In this document: piece after piece, positions 55,022-63,604 of the stretch
Layout of the letters: every line of letters begins with the position of its first letter
Position numbering within the stretch: position 1 is the first letter of the stretch
NCBI RefSeq assembly: GCF_013149275.1
Contig: NZ_JABGNA010000001.1
Coordinates: 558,001-622,000, forward strand
DNA: 64,000 nucleotides
Direction of reading: 5' to 3'
DNA from: Mucilaginibacter sp. SG564
Lineage (GTDB): Bacteria > Bacteroidota > Bacteroidia > Sphingobacteriales > Sphingobacteriaceae
The notes under the pieces: model-generated
Databases searched by the model: none
The model's input: only the letters and a program-made list of their open reading frames with translations
What the model was told of the DNA's origin: nothing
Translations under genes and position numbers: made by a program

Positions 55022-55620
55022 AGTTGCCCCAAGAGTTTTACCTGGGCACCGATGTGGTGGCTATAAGTAAAAGTTTATTAGGTAAGTATTTATTTACCTG
55101 TATTGATGGTGTAACTACGGGTGGTTATATTGTTGAAACAGAAGCCTATAATGGCATCGTAGATAAAGCCGCGCACTCCTATGGCGGCCGACTTACGCCA
55201 CGTACCCAAACCATGTTTATGCAGGGTGGTATAGCCTACGTTTATCTGTGCTACGGCATTCACGAAATGTTTAATATCGTAACTTCTACAGAAGGGCATC
55301 CCCAGGCTATCCTGATCAGGGCCATGCACCCAACCGATGGTATCGAGGCCATGCAGGCGCGGCGTAATATGCCGGTACTTAAATCAACCATCACTGCCGG
55401 ACCGGGTTCTGTCGCTAAAGCTTTAGGTATTTCCCGGAATATTAATGCTATTAGTTTGCAGAGCGACACGCTCTGGTTGGAAGATCGTGGGTTGAATTTT
55501 ACCGATGACCAGATAACGGTAGGACCGCGGATAGGGGTTGCCTATGCAGCCGAAGATGCGCTGTTGCCGTATCGCTTTTACGTGAAAGGTGATGTTTATG
55601 TAAGTAAACCGAATAAGTGA
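55018..55620 (+). CDS. 3-methyladenine DNA glycosylase (AAG/MPG family)
   Basis: A 200-residue alkyladenine glycosylase: GKYLFTCIDGVTTGGYIVET, ETEAYNGIVDKAAHSYGGRLTPRT, VYLCYGIHEMFNIVT, AGPGSVAKALGI and the catalytic Glu in IVETEAY. It removes alkylated and deaminated purines in base-excision repair. Third gene of the fRMsr-hydrolase-AAG operon. Confidence 0.94.
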   Translation: MKLPQEFYLGTDVVAISKSLLGKYLFTCIDGVTTGGYIVETEAYNGIVDKAAHSYGGRLTPRTQTMFMQGGIAYVYLCYGIHEMFNIVTSTEGHPQAILIRAMHPTDGIEAMQARRNMPVLKSTITAGPGSVAKALGISRNINAISLQSDTLWLEDRGLNFTDDQITVGPRIGVAYAAEDALLPYRFYVKGDVYVSKPNK

Positions 55621-55712
55621 GTTGTGAGTAGGTAGTAGTAATAGGGGACTTAGTAAGGTTTTTTATTTGAAGTGAAAACTCACCATTCGCTGCTCCCCAC
55701 TCACTAATTAAT

Positions 55713-55720
55713 TATCTTTG
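55713..55720 (+). promoter_or_regulatory. -7 promoter element of kynU
   Basis: TATCTTTG matches TAnnTTTG and ends five bases before the kynU ATG at 55726. The mRNA would start at or near the start codon. Confidence 0.6.
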
Positions 55721-55725
55721 GCTCG

Positions 55726-57006
55726 ATGAATTATCAAAATAGTTTAGCGTTTGCTTTGGAGCAGGACGCGCTTGATCCGTTAAGAAATTTCAGGAGTCGT
55801 TTTCTGATTCCCCAACATCGGGGTGCCGACGCGGTTTATTTATGCGGCAATTCTTTAGGTCTGCAACCGGCCTCGGCAGGGAAATATATAGCCGATCAGC
55901 TCAGTACCTGGCAGAACCTCGCGGTAGAGGGTTGGTTCCAGGGCGATGATCCCTGGCTTGCTTATCATCAACAGCTTACGCCATCGATAGCCCGCATTGT
56001 AGGTGCACAGGAAAATGAAGTTACGGTGATGAATTCACTTACAGTGAATCTTCACTTATTAATGGTAAGTTTCTATAAGCCAAATAGTAATCGATTTAAA
56101 ATTATCATGGAAGGGGGGGCTTTTCCGTCAGATCAGTACGCTATGGAAAGCCAGGTTCGGTTCCATGGCTTTGATCCAAAGGATGCTATCGTGGAGGTCT
56201 TTCCGCGTGAAGGCGAGCTTACTTTACGCACTGAAGATATCCTCCAAACTATCTATGAACATGCCGATGAGCTGGCCCTCGTGATGTTTGCCGGCATCAA
56301 TTATTATACCGGTCAACTGTTCGATATGAAAGCCATTGCCGCTGCGGCTCACAAAGCCGGCGCCTACGCGGGTTTCGACCTGGCTCATGCTGCTGGTAAC
56401 GTTTCGCTGAGATTGCACGATTGGGGTGCTGATTTTGCCTGCTGGTGCTCGTATAAGTACATGAACTCAGGTCCGGGTGGAATCAGTGGTGTTTTTGTGC
56501 ATGAAAAGCATTTCGACAATCCAGAATTAGACCGCTTTGCGGGCTGGTGGGGTTACCGGTCAGATAAGCGCTTTTTGATGGCGCCCGGCTTTGATGCGGC
56601 TAAAGGCGCCGATGGCTGGCAGGTGAGCACCAGTCCGATATTGCTCCTGGCTTTATTTAAGGCTTCTATGGCTATTTTTGATGAAGCGGGTGGTATTGGT
56701 GTCCTGCACGAGAAAAGCGTGGCTTTAACGGGTTATATGGAGTTTTTGATCAATGAGTTGAATACGGCGCAGGGCGAGGAGGTGTTTAAGATCATTACAC
56801 CAGCAGATCCGCAGAAGCGGGGTTGTCAGTTATCGGTAGTTTGTAAGCGGAATGCCAAAGCTATTTTCCAATCCCTGGCCGATAACGGCGTAATAGGCGA
56901 TTGGCGCGAACCCGATGTGATCAGGCTGAGCCCGGTACCGCTTTACAATACATTCCAGGATGTGTATAAAACCGTGCAACAAATGGCTGCGGCGATAAAG
57001 CAGTAA
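55726..57006 (+). CDS. kynU: Kynureninase
   Basis: A 426-residue PLP enzyme. N-terminal YLCGNSLGLQP; GVYDLAHAAGN-like AGFDLAHAAGNVSLRLHDW; PLP lysine in CWCSYKYMNSGPGGISG; then RFAGWWGYRSDKRFLM. It cleaves kynurenine or 3-hydroxykynurenine to anthranilate derivatives plus alanine, for tryptophan degradation or de novo NAD synthesis. No other kyn genes are adjacent. The start is only five bases after a -7 element. Confidence 0.95.
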   Translation: MNYQNSLAFALEQDALDPLRNFRSRFLIPQHRGADAVYLCGNSLGLQPASAGKYIADQLSTWQNLAVEGWFQGDDPWLAYHQQLTPSIARIVGAQENEVTVMNSLTVNLHLLMVSFYKPNSNRFKIIMEGGAFPSDQYAMESQVRFHGFDPKDAIVEVFPREGELTLRTEDILQTIYEHADELALVMFAGINYYTGQLFDMKAIAAAAHKAGAYAGFDLAHAAGNVSLRLHDWGADFACWCSYKYMNSGPGGISGVFVHEKHFDNPELDRFAGWWGYRSDKRFLMAPGFDAAKGADGWQVSTSPILLLALFKASMAIFDEAGGIGVLHEKSVALTGYMEFLINELNTAQGEEVFKIITPADPQKRGCQLSVVCKRNAKAIFQSLADNGVIGDWREPDVIRLSPVPLYNTFQDVYKTVQQMAAAIKQ

Positions 57007-57061
57007 TACCGAAGCAGGAAAGCTTTTGAATTTTGAATTTTTACTTTTGACTTAACAAAAC

Positions 57062-57916
57062 ATGGTTTACTATAATCCTAAAGAGTGGTTTTCTTTTATT
57101 TTCAAGATTAATAAGGCCGATACGATGCGGGAGCTGTTTCCGCTGATGATTGCGGTTGGTGCGTACGCTGGTGTGGTGACTTATTTTTTGATCGATTTTT
57201 GGCAATTGCCCGATAGTAGCTTGCTCCGCAAGGTAGGTTACATTCATCAAACCATTGGTTTTGTATTTTCATTATTGCTGGCATTCCGTATCAATTCGGC
57301 ATATGACCGTTGGTGGGAAGGACGTAAGATTTGGGGGAGTTTGACCAATAACAGCCGTAACCTGGCCATCAAGCTAAGGCACCTGGTTGGTGACAATGAC
57401 GCTGCGTTTTTCAACTACACGATATCGCTTTATGCACGCTCGCTCCGGGATCATTTGCGCGACAAATATGTACCAGAAGAATCTGAATTCATTACCATCG
57501 ATCCGCAGAAACATGTGCCCAATCAGGTGGCCTCGGCTATTATCGAAAACGTGTACAAGCTCAATAAAAGTGGCGTAATTAATCCGGAGCAATTGTTTAG
57601 TATTACGGCAGAAATAACTTCATTTACAGATATTTGTGGTGGGTGCGAGCGGATCAAAAAAACACCTATTCCTTTTTCTTATAATGTGTTTATCAAGAAG
57701 TTTATTTTTACTTACATCATGACACTGCCCTTTACCTGGGCCTTTGATCTGAAGTATTTTATTATCCCGATCATTGCGTTTGTATTGTTTGTTTTTGCCA
57801 GTATCGAGCTGTTGGCCGAGGAGATAGAAGACCCCTTTGGTTACGATGCGAACGACCTGCCGCTGGATAATATCTGCGAGAATATTCAGAAACATGTGGG
57901 GGAGATATTGGGTTAG
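57062..57916 (+). CDS. Bestrophin-like channel (UPF0187 family)
   Basis: A 284-residue membrane protein with four helices and the family motifs: LLAFRINSAYDRWWEGRKIWG, TNNSRNLAIKLRHLVG and IELLAEEIEDPFGYDANDLPLD, the last being the conserved calcium-clasp-like bestrophin sequence. Bacterial homologues form pentameric cation channels. It begins 55 bases after kynU and may be co-transcribed; the functional tie is unclear. Confidence 0.93.
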   Translation: MVYYNPKEWFSFIFKINKADTMRELFPLMIAVGAYAGVVTYFLIDFWQLPDSSLLRKVGYIHQTIGFVFSLLLAFRINSAYDRWWEGRKIWGSLTNNSRNLAIKLRHLVGDNDAAFFNYTISLYARSLRDHLRDKYVPEESEFITIDPQKHVPNQVASAIIENVYKLNKSGVINPEQLFSITAEITSFTDICGGCERIKKTPIPFSYNVFIKKFIFTYIMTLPFTWAFDLKYFIIPIIAFVLFVFASIELLAEEIEDPFGYDANDLPLDNICENIQKHVGEILG

Positions 57917-57917
57917 G

Positions 57918-58002
57918 TTTTTAGATGTGCAGATGTGCGAATTTCAGATGTGCAGATGAAAAACAGCCCCACGTCATTGTCACGCTGTGCAGCAATGACG
58001 TG
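57918..58002. repeat. Two small repeats between bestrophin and HDAC genes
   Basis: AGATGTGCAGATGTGCGAAT units (57921-57957, the dispersed GATGTGC family) and a perfect 10-bp hairpin CACGTCATTG / CAATGACGTG (57970-58002). Confidence 0.65.
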
Positions 58003-58022
58003 ATGGGTAGAAAAGAAATTAT

Positions 58023-58925
58023 ATGTTCAAGATAGCCTACGATCCCATATACGCGCACCCGCTGCCCGAAGGACATCGCTTCCCGATGCTGAAATATGAG
58101 CTGATCCCTGCTCAATTGCTGCATGAAGGTGTGATCAGCCGCGATAACTTGTTTTCGCCGGATGTGTTATCGGAGGATATTATCCTGCAAACACACGATG
58201 AAAATTACTGGCACCAACTGCGCGACTTGACCTTGCCCGAAAAGGAGCAGCGCCGCATTGGTTTTTCTCTATCAGCTCGGCTGGTGGAGCGCGAGATCAG
58301 GATAGCTAAGGGAGCTATCGATGGCTGCAGGTTTGCTTTTGATGATCGTATCGCTTTTAATGTAGCCGGGGGTACGCACCATGCGGGTAGTAACTGGGGC
58401 GAAGGTTTTTGCTTGTTAAACGATCAGGCTATAGCGGCTAACTGGTTATTAAATAATAATTTATCTCAATCTATCTTAATTATTGATTTAGATGTTCACC
58501 AGGGTAATGGTACCGCCCAGATATTTGAAAACGAGCCCCGGGTATTCACTTTCTCGATGCACGGTGCAAATAATTTTCCTTATCGTAAGGAGACATCCGA
58601 CTTAGATATTCCACTGGCTGATGGAGTTGAAGACAATGAATATTTAAGTATACTGTATGGTGCCCTTCCTGGTCTGATCCAACAACAAAAGCCCGATTTT
58701 ATATTTTACCTTTCGGGTGTTGACATCCTGGCGACCGACAAATTGGGTAAACTGGCCCTGAGTAAAGAAGCCTGCAAAGCCCGCGATCAGTTTGTGTTTG
58801 AACAGTGTATCGCCCATAATCTGCCGGTACAGGTTAGTATGGGTGGCGGTTATTCACCCCAGATCAAAGATATTGTGGAGGCGCATTGCAATACTTTTAA
58901 GGTAGCGGCTGATCTGTATTTTTGA
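58023..58925 (+). CDS. Histone-deacetylase-family amidohydrolase
   Basis: A 300-residue arginase/HDAC-superfamily enzyme. Motifs: GGTHHAGSNWGEGFCLLNDQ (active-site His pair), IDLDVHQGNGTAQIFE (zinc-binding Asp-x-His), FYLSGVDILATDKLGKLALS. In bacteria such proteins remove acetyl groups from small amines or proteins (acetoin-utilization AcuC, acetylpolyamine amidohydrolases). Cytoplasmic. Single gene; substrate not inferable. Confidence 0.92.
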   Translation: MFKIAYDPIYAHPLPEGHRFPMLKYELIPAQLLHEGVISRDNLFSPDVLSEDIILQTHDENYWHQLRDLTLPEKEQRRIGFSLSARLVEREIRIAKGAIDGCRFAFDDRIAFNVAGGTHHAGSNWGEGFCLLNDQAIAANWLLNNNLSQSILIIDLDVHQGNGTAQIFENEPRVFTFSMHGANNFPYRKETSDLDIPLADGVEDNEYLSILYGALPGLIQQQKPDFIFYLSGVDILATDKLGKLALSKEACKARDQFVFEQCIAHNLPVQVSMGGGYSPQIKDIVEAHCNTFKVAADLYF

Positions 58926-58950
58926 TAATGGTTAATTTTTAAAAAATGCT

Positions 58951-59029
58951 TGTCATGCTGAACGCAATGAAGCATCTATTATGAAACTTTTCAATCGCAG
59001 AGTAGATCCTTCTTTCCTCAGGATGACAA
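58951..59029. repeat. TGTCATGCTGA / AGATCC...TCAGGATGACA inverted repeat
   Basis: Imperfect 27-bp arms (58951-58977 and 59001-59029) around a 23-base loop, of the type frequent in Bacteroidota genomes. It lies between convergent HDAC and MATE genes. Confidence 0.7.
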
Positions 59030-59041
59030 TAAGGTTTTCTT

Positions 59042-60421
59042 TTAATCCTTCGCCAGTATCGGCACAGTGTCTTGTCGGTGCCTTTTACTTATAATATTAA
59101 ACCGGATAAATAACAACACCGAAGCTGTTGCCAGCCCTAAAGTTAAACCATACCAAACTCCGTTTACGCCCAGGTTAAGCTTGATCCCTAATAGATAACC
59201 CACGGGTAAGCCCACTACCCAGTACGCCAAAAAGGTAAAAATGGTGGGGATATTTACATCACCCATACCGCGCAGGATGCCAAGGCCAACCACCTGCGCG
59301 CCATCAAATAACTGGAAAAAGGCCGCTATGATAAGTAACTGTGCTGCAATGTCAATAACAGTTTGATCGGAAGTTATTATCCAGGGTAGTAAATGCCTGC
59401 CGAAAGTAAATATGAGCGCGGTGACCGACATAAATGCCAGCACAATATGATAATTGGAAATAGCCGACATTCGCAGATTTTGATGATGGCCCGCACCAAA
59501 ATAATTGCCCGATTTAATGGCCGCCCCGGCAGATATACCGCTGGCCATCATGTAGGTCATGGATGCCAGGCTGATGGCTACCTGGTGCGCGGCCTGCTGA
59601 TCGAGCCCGATAACACCTACTAAAATGGCGGCCCCACCAAATGCGCTTACCTCAAATGTGTACTGCAAAGCCACCGGCGCGCCTATCTTCATAATCTGTA
59701 TGCCCCGCAGGCGATCGATGTTCTTAATTGCAAAGCTTTTCAGATATTGCTTAAATATGGGCGATCTGAAAACGTATGTAGCCATTACTATGGCCATCAC
59801 ACAACGATCTATCAGGGTGCTGTAGCCAACACCTTTAATGCCCATAGGATGTACACCAAACAGGCCTTTTACAAAGATGATTCCCAAACAGATGTTCAGT
59901 ACGTTACCCCAGATGGAAATAAGCATGGCTTGTTTGGTAAATCCAAGTCCTTCGGCAAACTGTTTAAAAGTATTGAATATCAACAGCGGTATCAATGATA
60001 AACTAAGCAGCAGCAGGTAAGGCTTGGCTTCGGTTACCACCTCTGGCGATTGATCCAAATGACCAATGAGCAGCATAGTGCCAAAGTAAATGCCGGCAAA
60101 CAACAGGATGCCACTCAGGATGTTTAAAAACAAACTGTTGGATAGCAGTAAACCGCATTCTTTAACATTTCCCCGACCGTTATTTTGTGCGATGAGGGGA
60201 GTTAAGCCATAGGAGATACCCATGCCAATAACCAACGGCGTCATAAAAAGGCTGTTCACCAATGACACCGCGGCAAGTGATACTGTACCCGCAAAGTGGC
60301 CCACAATAATAGAATCGGACATTTGAACCAGCGTATGCCCTAGCTGTGATATCACCACGGGGATAGCCAGTTTAAGGCTTTCGCCATAATAAGGTTTGTA
60401 TTTCAGGAAAACGTTTTTCAT
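59042..60421 (-). CDS. MATE-family multidrug/Na+ exporter
   Basis: A 459-residue protein with 12 transmembrane helices in two related halves (LKLAIPVVISQLGHTLVQMS; IMKIGAPVALQYTFEVSAFG). NorM-type motifs such as MSDSIIVGHFAGTVSLAAVS and GMGISYGLTPLIAQNNGRG are present. It exports cationic drugs or metabolites against a Na+ or H+ gradient. Monocistronic; substrate unknown. Confidence 0.93.
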   Translation of the reverse strand: MKNVFLKYKPYYGESLKLAIPVVISQLGHTLVQMSDSIIVGHFAGTVSLAAVSLVNSLFMTPLVIGMGISYGLTPLIAQNNGRGNVKECGLLLSNSLFLNILSGILLFAGIYFGTMLLIGHLDQSPEVVTEAKPYLLLLSLSLIPLLIFNTFKQFAEGLGFTKQAMLISIWGNVLNICLGIIFVKGLFGVHPMGIKGVGYSTLIDRCVMAIVMATYVFRSPIFKQYLKSFAIKNIDRLRGIQIMKIGAPVALQYTFEVSAFGGAAILVGVIGLDQQAAHQVAISLASMTYMMASGISAGAAIKSGNYFGAGHHQNLRMSAISNYHIVLAFMSVTALIFTFGRHLLPWIITSDQTVIDIAAQLLIIAAFFQLFDGAQVVGLGILRGMGDVNIPTIFTFLAYWVVGLPVGYLLGIKLNLGVNGVWYGLTLGLATASVLLFIRFNIISKRHRQDTVPILAKD

Positions 60422-60548
60422 TTATTCAGGTACAGGAGAGCAGAAAGCTAAAGGCAGAGAGCCCAAAGCTGCATTGCTGGTTATTGGCAAAATTACTATA
60501 AATTTTTTGGCTACCGCGTCAGCACCGGGCAATAGTTTTGGTATTGAT

Positions 60549-60580
60549 ATAGCTTTTAGCCTTCGGCTTTAAGCTATAGG
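60549..60580. terminator. Probable terminator of AlbA_2 gene
   Basis: Stem TATAGCTTTTAGCC / GGCTTTAAGCTATA with two mismatches and loop TTC, just after the minus-strand stop at 60585. Confidence 0.55.
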
Positions 60581-60584
60581 TTTA

Positions 60585-61211
60585 TCAGCTTACCGTATAA
60601 AACTCTTCTTTTTCGGTGGTATTGATGCGGATAAGTCCCGATAATATCAGGTCAACCAGGATGCGTTGTGCCCGTCGCCGGCCTATCTTTAACAGCTCAG
60701 CGCACTCTTTAATGGTAATGCGGGTATGCAGCTCCAGGTATTGCAATAGTGATTTTTCATTTTCAGAGTATTCAATTAATACTCCCTCGTCACTTGATGA
60801 GCGTTTAAGCACCTCCAGAACAATTTTGCTGGCCAGTACGCTTTTGTCTTTTACCCTCACATAGGCCCACCATTTGCCGTCTTCGGCCAGGGCGTAGTGC
60901 GGTTTCAGGTCGCTTGCGGGTATATCTACCACCAGCACCAGTTTATCATCCACATAAACCTCATCAAATATGGGTTCCAAAGCCGGTCTGGCAAACATAT
61001 GCGCAGCTTTGGTGATCATATAGCGCTCCTCATCTTCAGATTTTACACCTTTAATGGTACCATCATCGGCAACACCAATCAATAGTTTGCCGCCCTTGTT
61101 ATTGGCAAAGGATACCATGGTGCGGGCAATCTTTTCGCAGCTTGTAATTGTTTTTTTAAAGTCGAGTGATACACCTTCGCCCTCAAATATCAATTTTTTG
61201 ATATGGTTCAT
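60585..61211 (-). CDS. AlbA_2 (Schlafen-type) domain protein with winged helix
   Basis: A 208-residue protein. The N-terminal AlbA_2 domain has EGEGVSLDFKKTI, KIARTMVSFANNKGGKLLIGV and DDGTIKGV, the divergent AAA_4/Schlafen signature. The C-terminal ~60 residues form a winged helix (TIKECAELLKIGRRRAQRIL). Such proteins act as transcriptional regulators or putative nucleic-acid-binding ATPases; the role here is unknown. GNAT and DUF4442 genes follow upstream on the same strand. Confidence 0.82.
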   Translation of the reverse strand: MNHIKKLIFEGEGVSLDFKKTITSCEKIARTMVSFANNKGGKLLIGVADDGTIKGVKSEDEERYMITKAAHMFARPALEPIFDEVYVDDKLVLVVDIPASDLKPHYALAEDGKWWAYVRVKDKSVLASKIVLEVLKRSSSDEGVLIEYSENEKSLLQYLELHTRITIKECAELLKIGRRRAQRILVDLILSGLIRINTTEKEEFYTVS

Positions 61212-61241
61212 GTTTGCGCTTTATCCTATCCGTTAAACTGG

Positions 61242-61700
61242 TTACTGAGGCTTAATATAAGGGGTATGTATTTCCATCCATCTTTCGGGGTGAACTATCT
61301 GGGTAAATCCAAACTGGTTATAAAGGCCCTGTGCATCTAAAGTAGCTAATGACCATCTTCTTAATCCCTGCAGATCGGGATGTTTAACGATAGTTTGTAC
61401 CAGCCATTTAGACAGGCCTTTCTGGCGGAAATCGGGCAAAACAAAAACATCACACAAATAGCCAAAGGTGGCATTATCGGTAACAACCCTTGCAAAACCG
61501 GCCTGAACACCTTGCTGATAAATGCCAAAGCACATGGAATTGGCAATGCCTTTTTCCAGCACTTCACGCCGGATGCCCTGTGCCCAGTAGGAGTCGTCGT
61601 TCAGGTAATTGTATATCAGATCAACGTTGAGTAAGCTTTTATCGGTAGATATCAGGAAGCCTTTTTTGATAAAGACTTCATCGTTCATATATGTAGCCAT
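61242..61700 (-). CDS. GNAT-family N-acetyltransferase
   Basis: A 152-residue GNAT protein. The acetyl-CoA pyrophosphate loop is in LPDFRQKGLSKWLVQTI, and ARVVTDNATFGYLCDVFVLP is the central beta strand. Its length is typical. Substrate unknown. The start at 61700 and one four codons in are both possible. It lies 10 bases after the DUF4442 gene stop. Confidence 0.88.
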   Translation of the reverse strand: MATYMNDEVFIKKGFLISTDKSLLNVDLIYNYLNDDSYWAQGIRREVLEKGIANSMCFGIYQQGVQAGFARVVTDNATFGYLCDVFVLPDFRQKGLSKWLVQTIVKHPDLQGLRRWSLATLDAQGLYNQFGFTQIVHPERWMEIHTPYIKPQ

Positions 61701-61710
61701 TAAGATAGAA

Positions 61711-62187
61711 TTATAAGTTAGTACTTGTAAAATTTAAATTGCGCAAATACACCTCAATGGTTACTGATACGCACATTTCACCATCTTTATTATAAATATC
61801 AATAGGATGGTGTACCATGTATTTGCCTTCGGTATTTAACAGCATTTCGGCATGTTCAATCTCCGCGTCGGTTAAAGTTATCGTAAAATACAAATTACCC
61901 GAGCCTGGTTTTAAGTAATGTATAGTTGATGATTTTGACCATACCTTTAATTTATAACCTTTTTGAATAAGTAACTGGTGAAACAATATCGGGTAAAACG
62001 GATCGGCAGCCGAAAAAATGGTACCACCAAAAATGGCATTGTTATAGTTTTTATTCAGGATGCTCTTAGCGATCTTTACCTTAACACCCTTAAACCCCTT
62101 ATCAAATTTTATCACCCAGATACGCTGAAAAAAAAGAGGGGGGTATAAACGCATCGCCCACTTTAACATTCGTTCAGATACCACCAT
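61711..62187 (-). CDS. DUF4442-type hot-dog thioesterase-like protein
   Basis: A 158-residue single hot-dog domain. NYNNAIFGGTIFSAADPFYP is the conserved helix with the Asn/Gly and Asp positions used in acyl-CoA thioesterases. Likely a cytoplasmic acyl-CoA or acyl-carrier thioesterase; substrate unknown. It is the first gene of a probable DUF4442-GNAT-AlbA_2 transcript. Confidence 0.8.
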   Translation of the reverse strand: MVVSERMLKWAMRLYPPLFFQRIWVIKFDKGFKGVKVKIAKSILNKNYNNAIFGGTIFSAADPFYPILFHQLLIQKGYKLKVWSKSSTIHYLKPGSGNLYFTITLTDAEIEHAEMLLNTEGKYMVHHPIDIYNKDGEMCVSVTIEVYLRNLNFTSTNL

Positions 62188-62360
62188 AGACCCTAAATAT
62201 CTGAAAATTATAAGAAATTAATAGCATTTATAATGTAAAATTAGGGTTGTTCCTGGTATATAAATAGGGTGATAGATTTTTTAACTTAAACAAAATTGTT
62301 GCTGTATGGTTAATAAGGTATTCTATATAAAATAGATAATTTATTCAAATACAGATAACT

Positions 62361-62561
62361 ATGAAAAAGCAAATTTTACGTTTGGCACTTGTCGCGACGA
62401 TGGTAGGTGCAATAGCAGCGGGTTGTAGTTCTTCAAAAACAGCCAGCGGATCAGATAGTACGAGCACCGACACTTCAAAAAAGATGGCCCCCGCAGCAAC
62501 CGATACCACGGCAAAGCCCGATACTACTAAAAAAGACACCACAACAAAGCCTGTTCATTAA
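62361..62561 (+). CDS. Small lipoprotein with Thr/Lys/Asp-rich tail
   Basis: A 66-residue lipoprotein. The signal ends in a lipobox IAAGC (Cys22), followed by a low-complexity tail of Ser, Thr, Asp and Lys (SDSTSTDTSKK; KPDTTKKDTTTKP). Many Bacteroidota have such small, abundant lipoproteins of unknown role, presumably in the cell envelope. A strong terminator follows. Confidence 0.8.
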   Translation: MKKQILRLALVATMVGAIAAGCSSSKTASGSDSTSTDTSKKMAPAATDTTAKPDTTKKDTTTKPVH

Positions 62562-62578
62562 CACAGGTTACGTAATAA

Positions 62579-62614
62579 ATAATTGCCGGATGAGAGCATC
62601 ATCCGGCAATTATT
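62579..62614. terminator. Terminator between lipoprotein and SDR genes
   Basis: A 13-bp perfect stem AATTGCCGGATGA / TCATCCGGCAATT around loop GAGCA, with T-rich ends on both strands. Confidence 0.88.
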
Positions 62615-63409
62615 TTAAAACGCGCTTTTGATCACGCCTCCATCGGTCCTCAGCAAAGCCCCGTTGGTTGCTGACGATAGCGGACTTGCTATATAAGCAA
62701 CCATGTTGGCAATCTCATCCGGATCAAGAAAACGCTGAATGACAGATGTGCCGCGCATGTTTTTAAAAAACTCCTTCTCCATTTCGCCGGCAGTTAGTTT
62801 TTTCTCCGCAGCAAGCTTGTCAATAAAACCACCAACGCCTTCTGAGCGGGTGGGGCCAGGTAAAATGGAATTTACCGTTACTCCTGTTCCTTTAGTTAGC
62901 TCGGCCAGGCCACGTGCTACGGCTACCTGCGCGGTTTTGGTCATGCCGTAATGGATCATTTCTTCGGGAATTTGTATAGCCGACTCGCTGGAGATGAAAA
63001 TAATGCGACCCCAGTTTTTTTGGAGCATCTTGTCAAAATATGCCCTGGAAAACCTGATACCGCTCAATACATTTACTTCATAAAATTTCAGCCAGTCCTC
63101 ATCAGGAATATCCTGGAATGCCTTGGGTTCAAAAGTCGCTACATTATTAACCAGTATGTCAACATCAGGCAGGCTGTTTATCATACGGTCAATGTCACTT
63201 TTACTGGCCACATCGCCGGTTAAGCCATAAACATCCTGGCTGCCGCTTTCTTTTTTGATCTGCTCTACCGCGGTTTTAACACGCTCATCGGTACGGCCAT
63301 TTACATATACTTTTACGCCTTCGGCAGCCAGTGATTTAGCTATGGCATAACCAATGCCGGCGGTTGAACCGGTTACCAGCGCCACTTTATTTTTCAATTG
63401 AAGATCCAT
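62615..63409 (-). CDS. Short-chain dehydrogenase/reductase (SDR)
   Basis: 264 residues from the ATG at 63409 (MDLQLKNKVALVTGSTAGIG); the frame continues to 63619 through an AT-rich region that lacks coding character. Cofactor loop TGSTAGIG, NNVATF, and the catalytic S-YxxxK (YGMTK) are present. NADP(H) or NAD(H)-dependent oxidoreductase of unknown substrate, cytoplasmic. It diverges from the alcohol-dehydrogenase-like gene across an operator-like palindrome. Confidence 0.93.
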   Translation of the reverse strand: MDLQLKNKVALVTGSTAGIGYAIAKSLAAEGVKVYVNGRTDERVKTAVEQIKKESGSQDVYGLTGDVASKSDIDRMINSLPDVDILVNNVATFEPKAFQDIPDEDWLKFYEVNVLSGIRFSRAYFDKMLQKNWGRIIFISSESAIQIPEEMIHYGMTKTAQVAVARGLAELTKGTGVTVNSILPGPTRSEGVGGFIDKLAAEKKLTAGEMEKEFFKNMRGTSVIQRFLDPDEIANMVAYIASPLSSATNGALLRTDGGVIKSAF

Positions 63410-63534
63410 ATTCTTTCTATAATTAAGTTGATGATTAAAAGTACCAATGTTTTGTCGGCATATATCATTACAAACAAAAGATGGAATGGTGCTGACAAAA
63501 TGGAAATTTAAAAGTGTGACAATCCAATTATAAT

Positions 63535-63560
63535 AAATTATACCAATCGGTATAATTTTG
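63535..63560. promoter_or_regulatory. Operator-like palindrome with promoter for the ADH gene
   Basis: AAATTATACC-AATC-GGTATAATTT is a perfect 10-bp inverted repeat of the TetR/MarR-operator kind (63535-63558). The -7 element TAATTTTG (63553-63560) overlaps its right half. Confidence 0.7.
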
Positions 63561-63604
63561 CTTCGATGAATGATCGGCTGATCATTTGAACAACGAAAAC
63601 TAAC

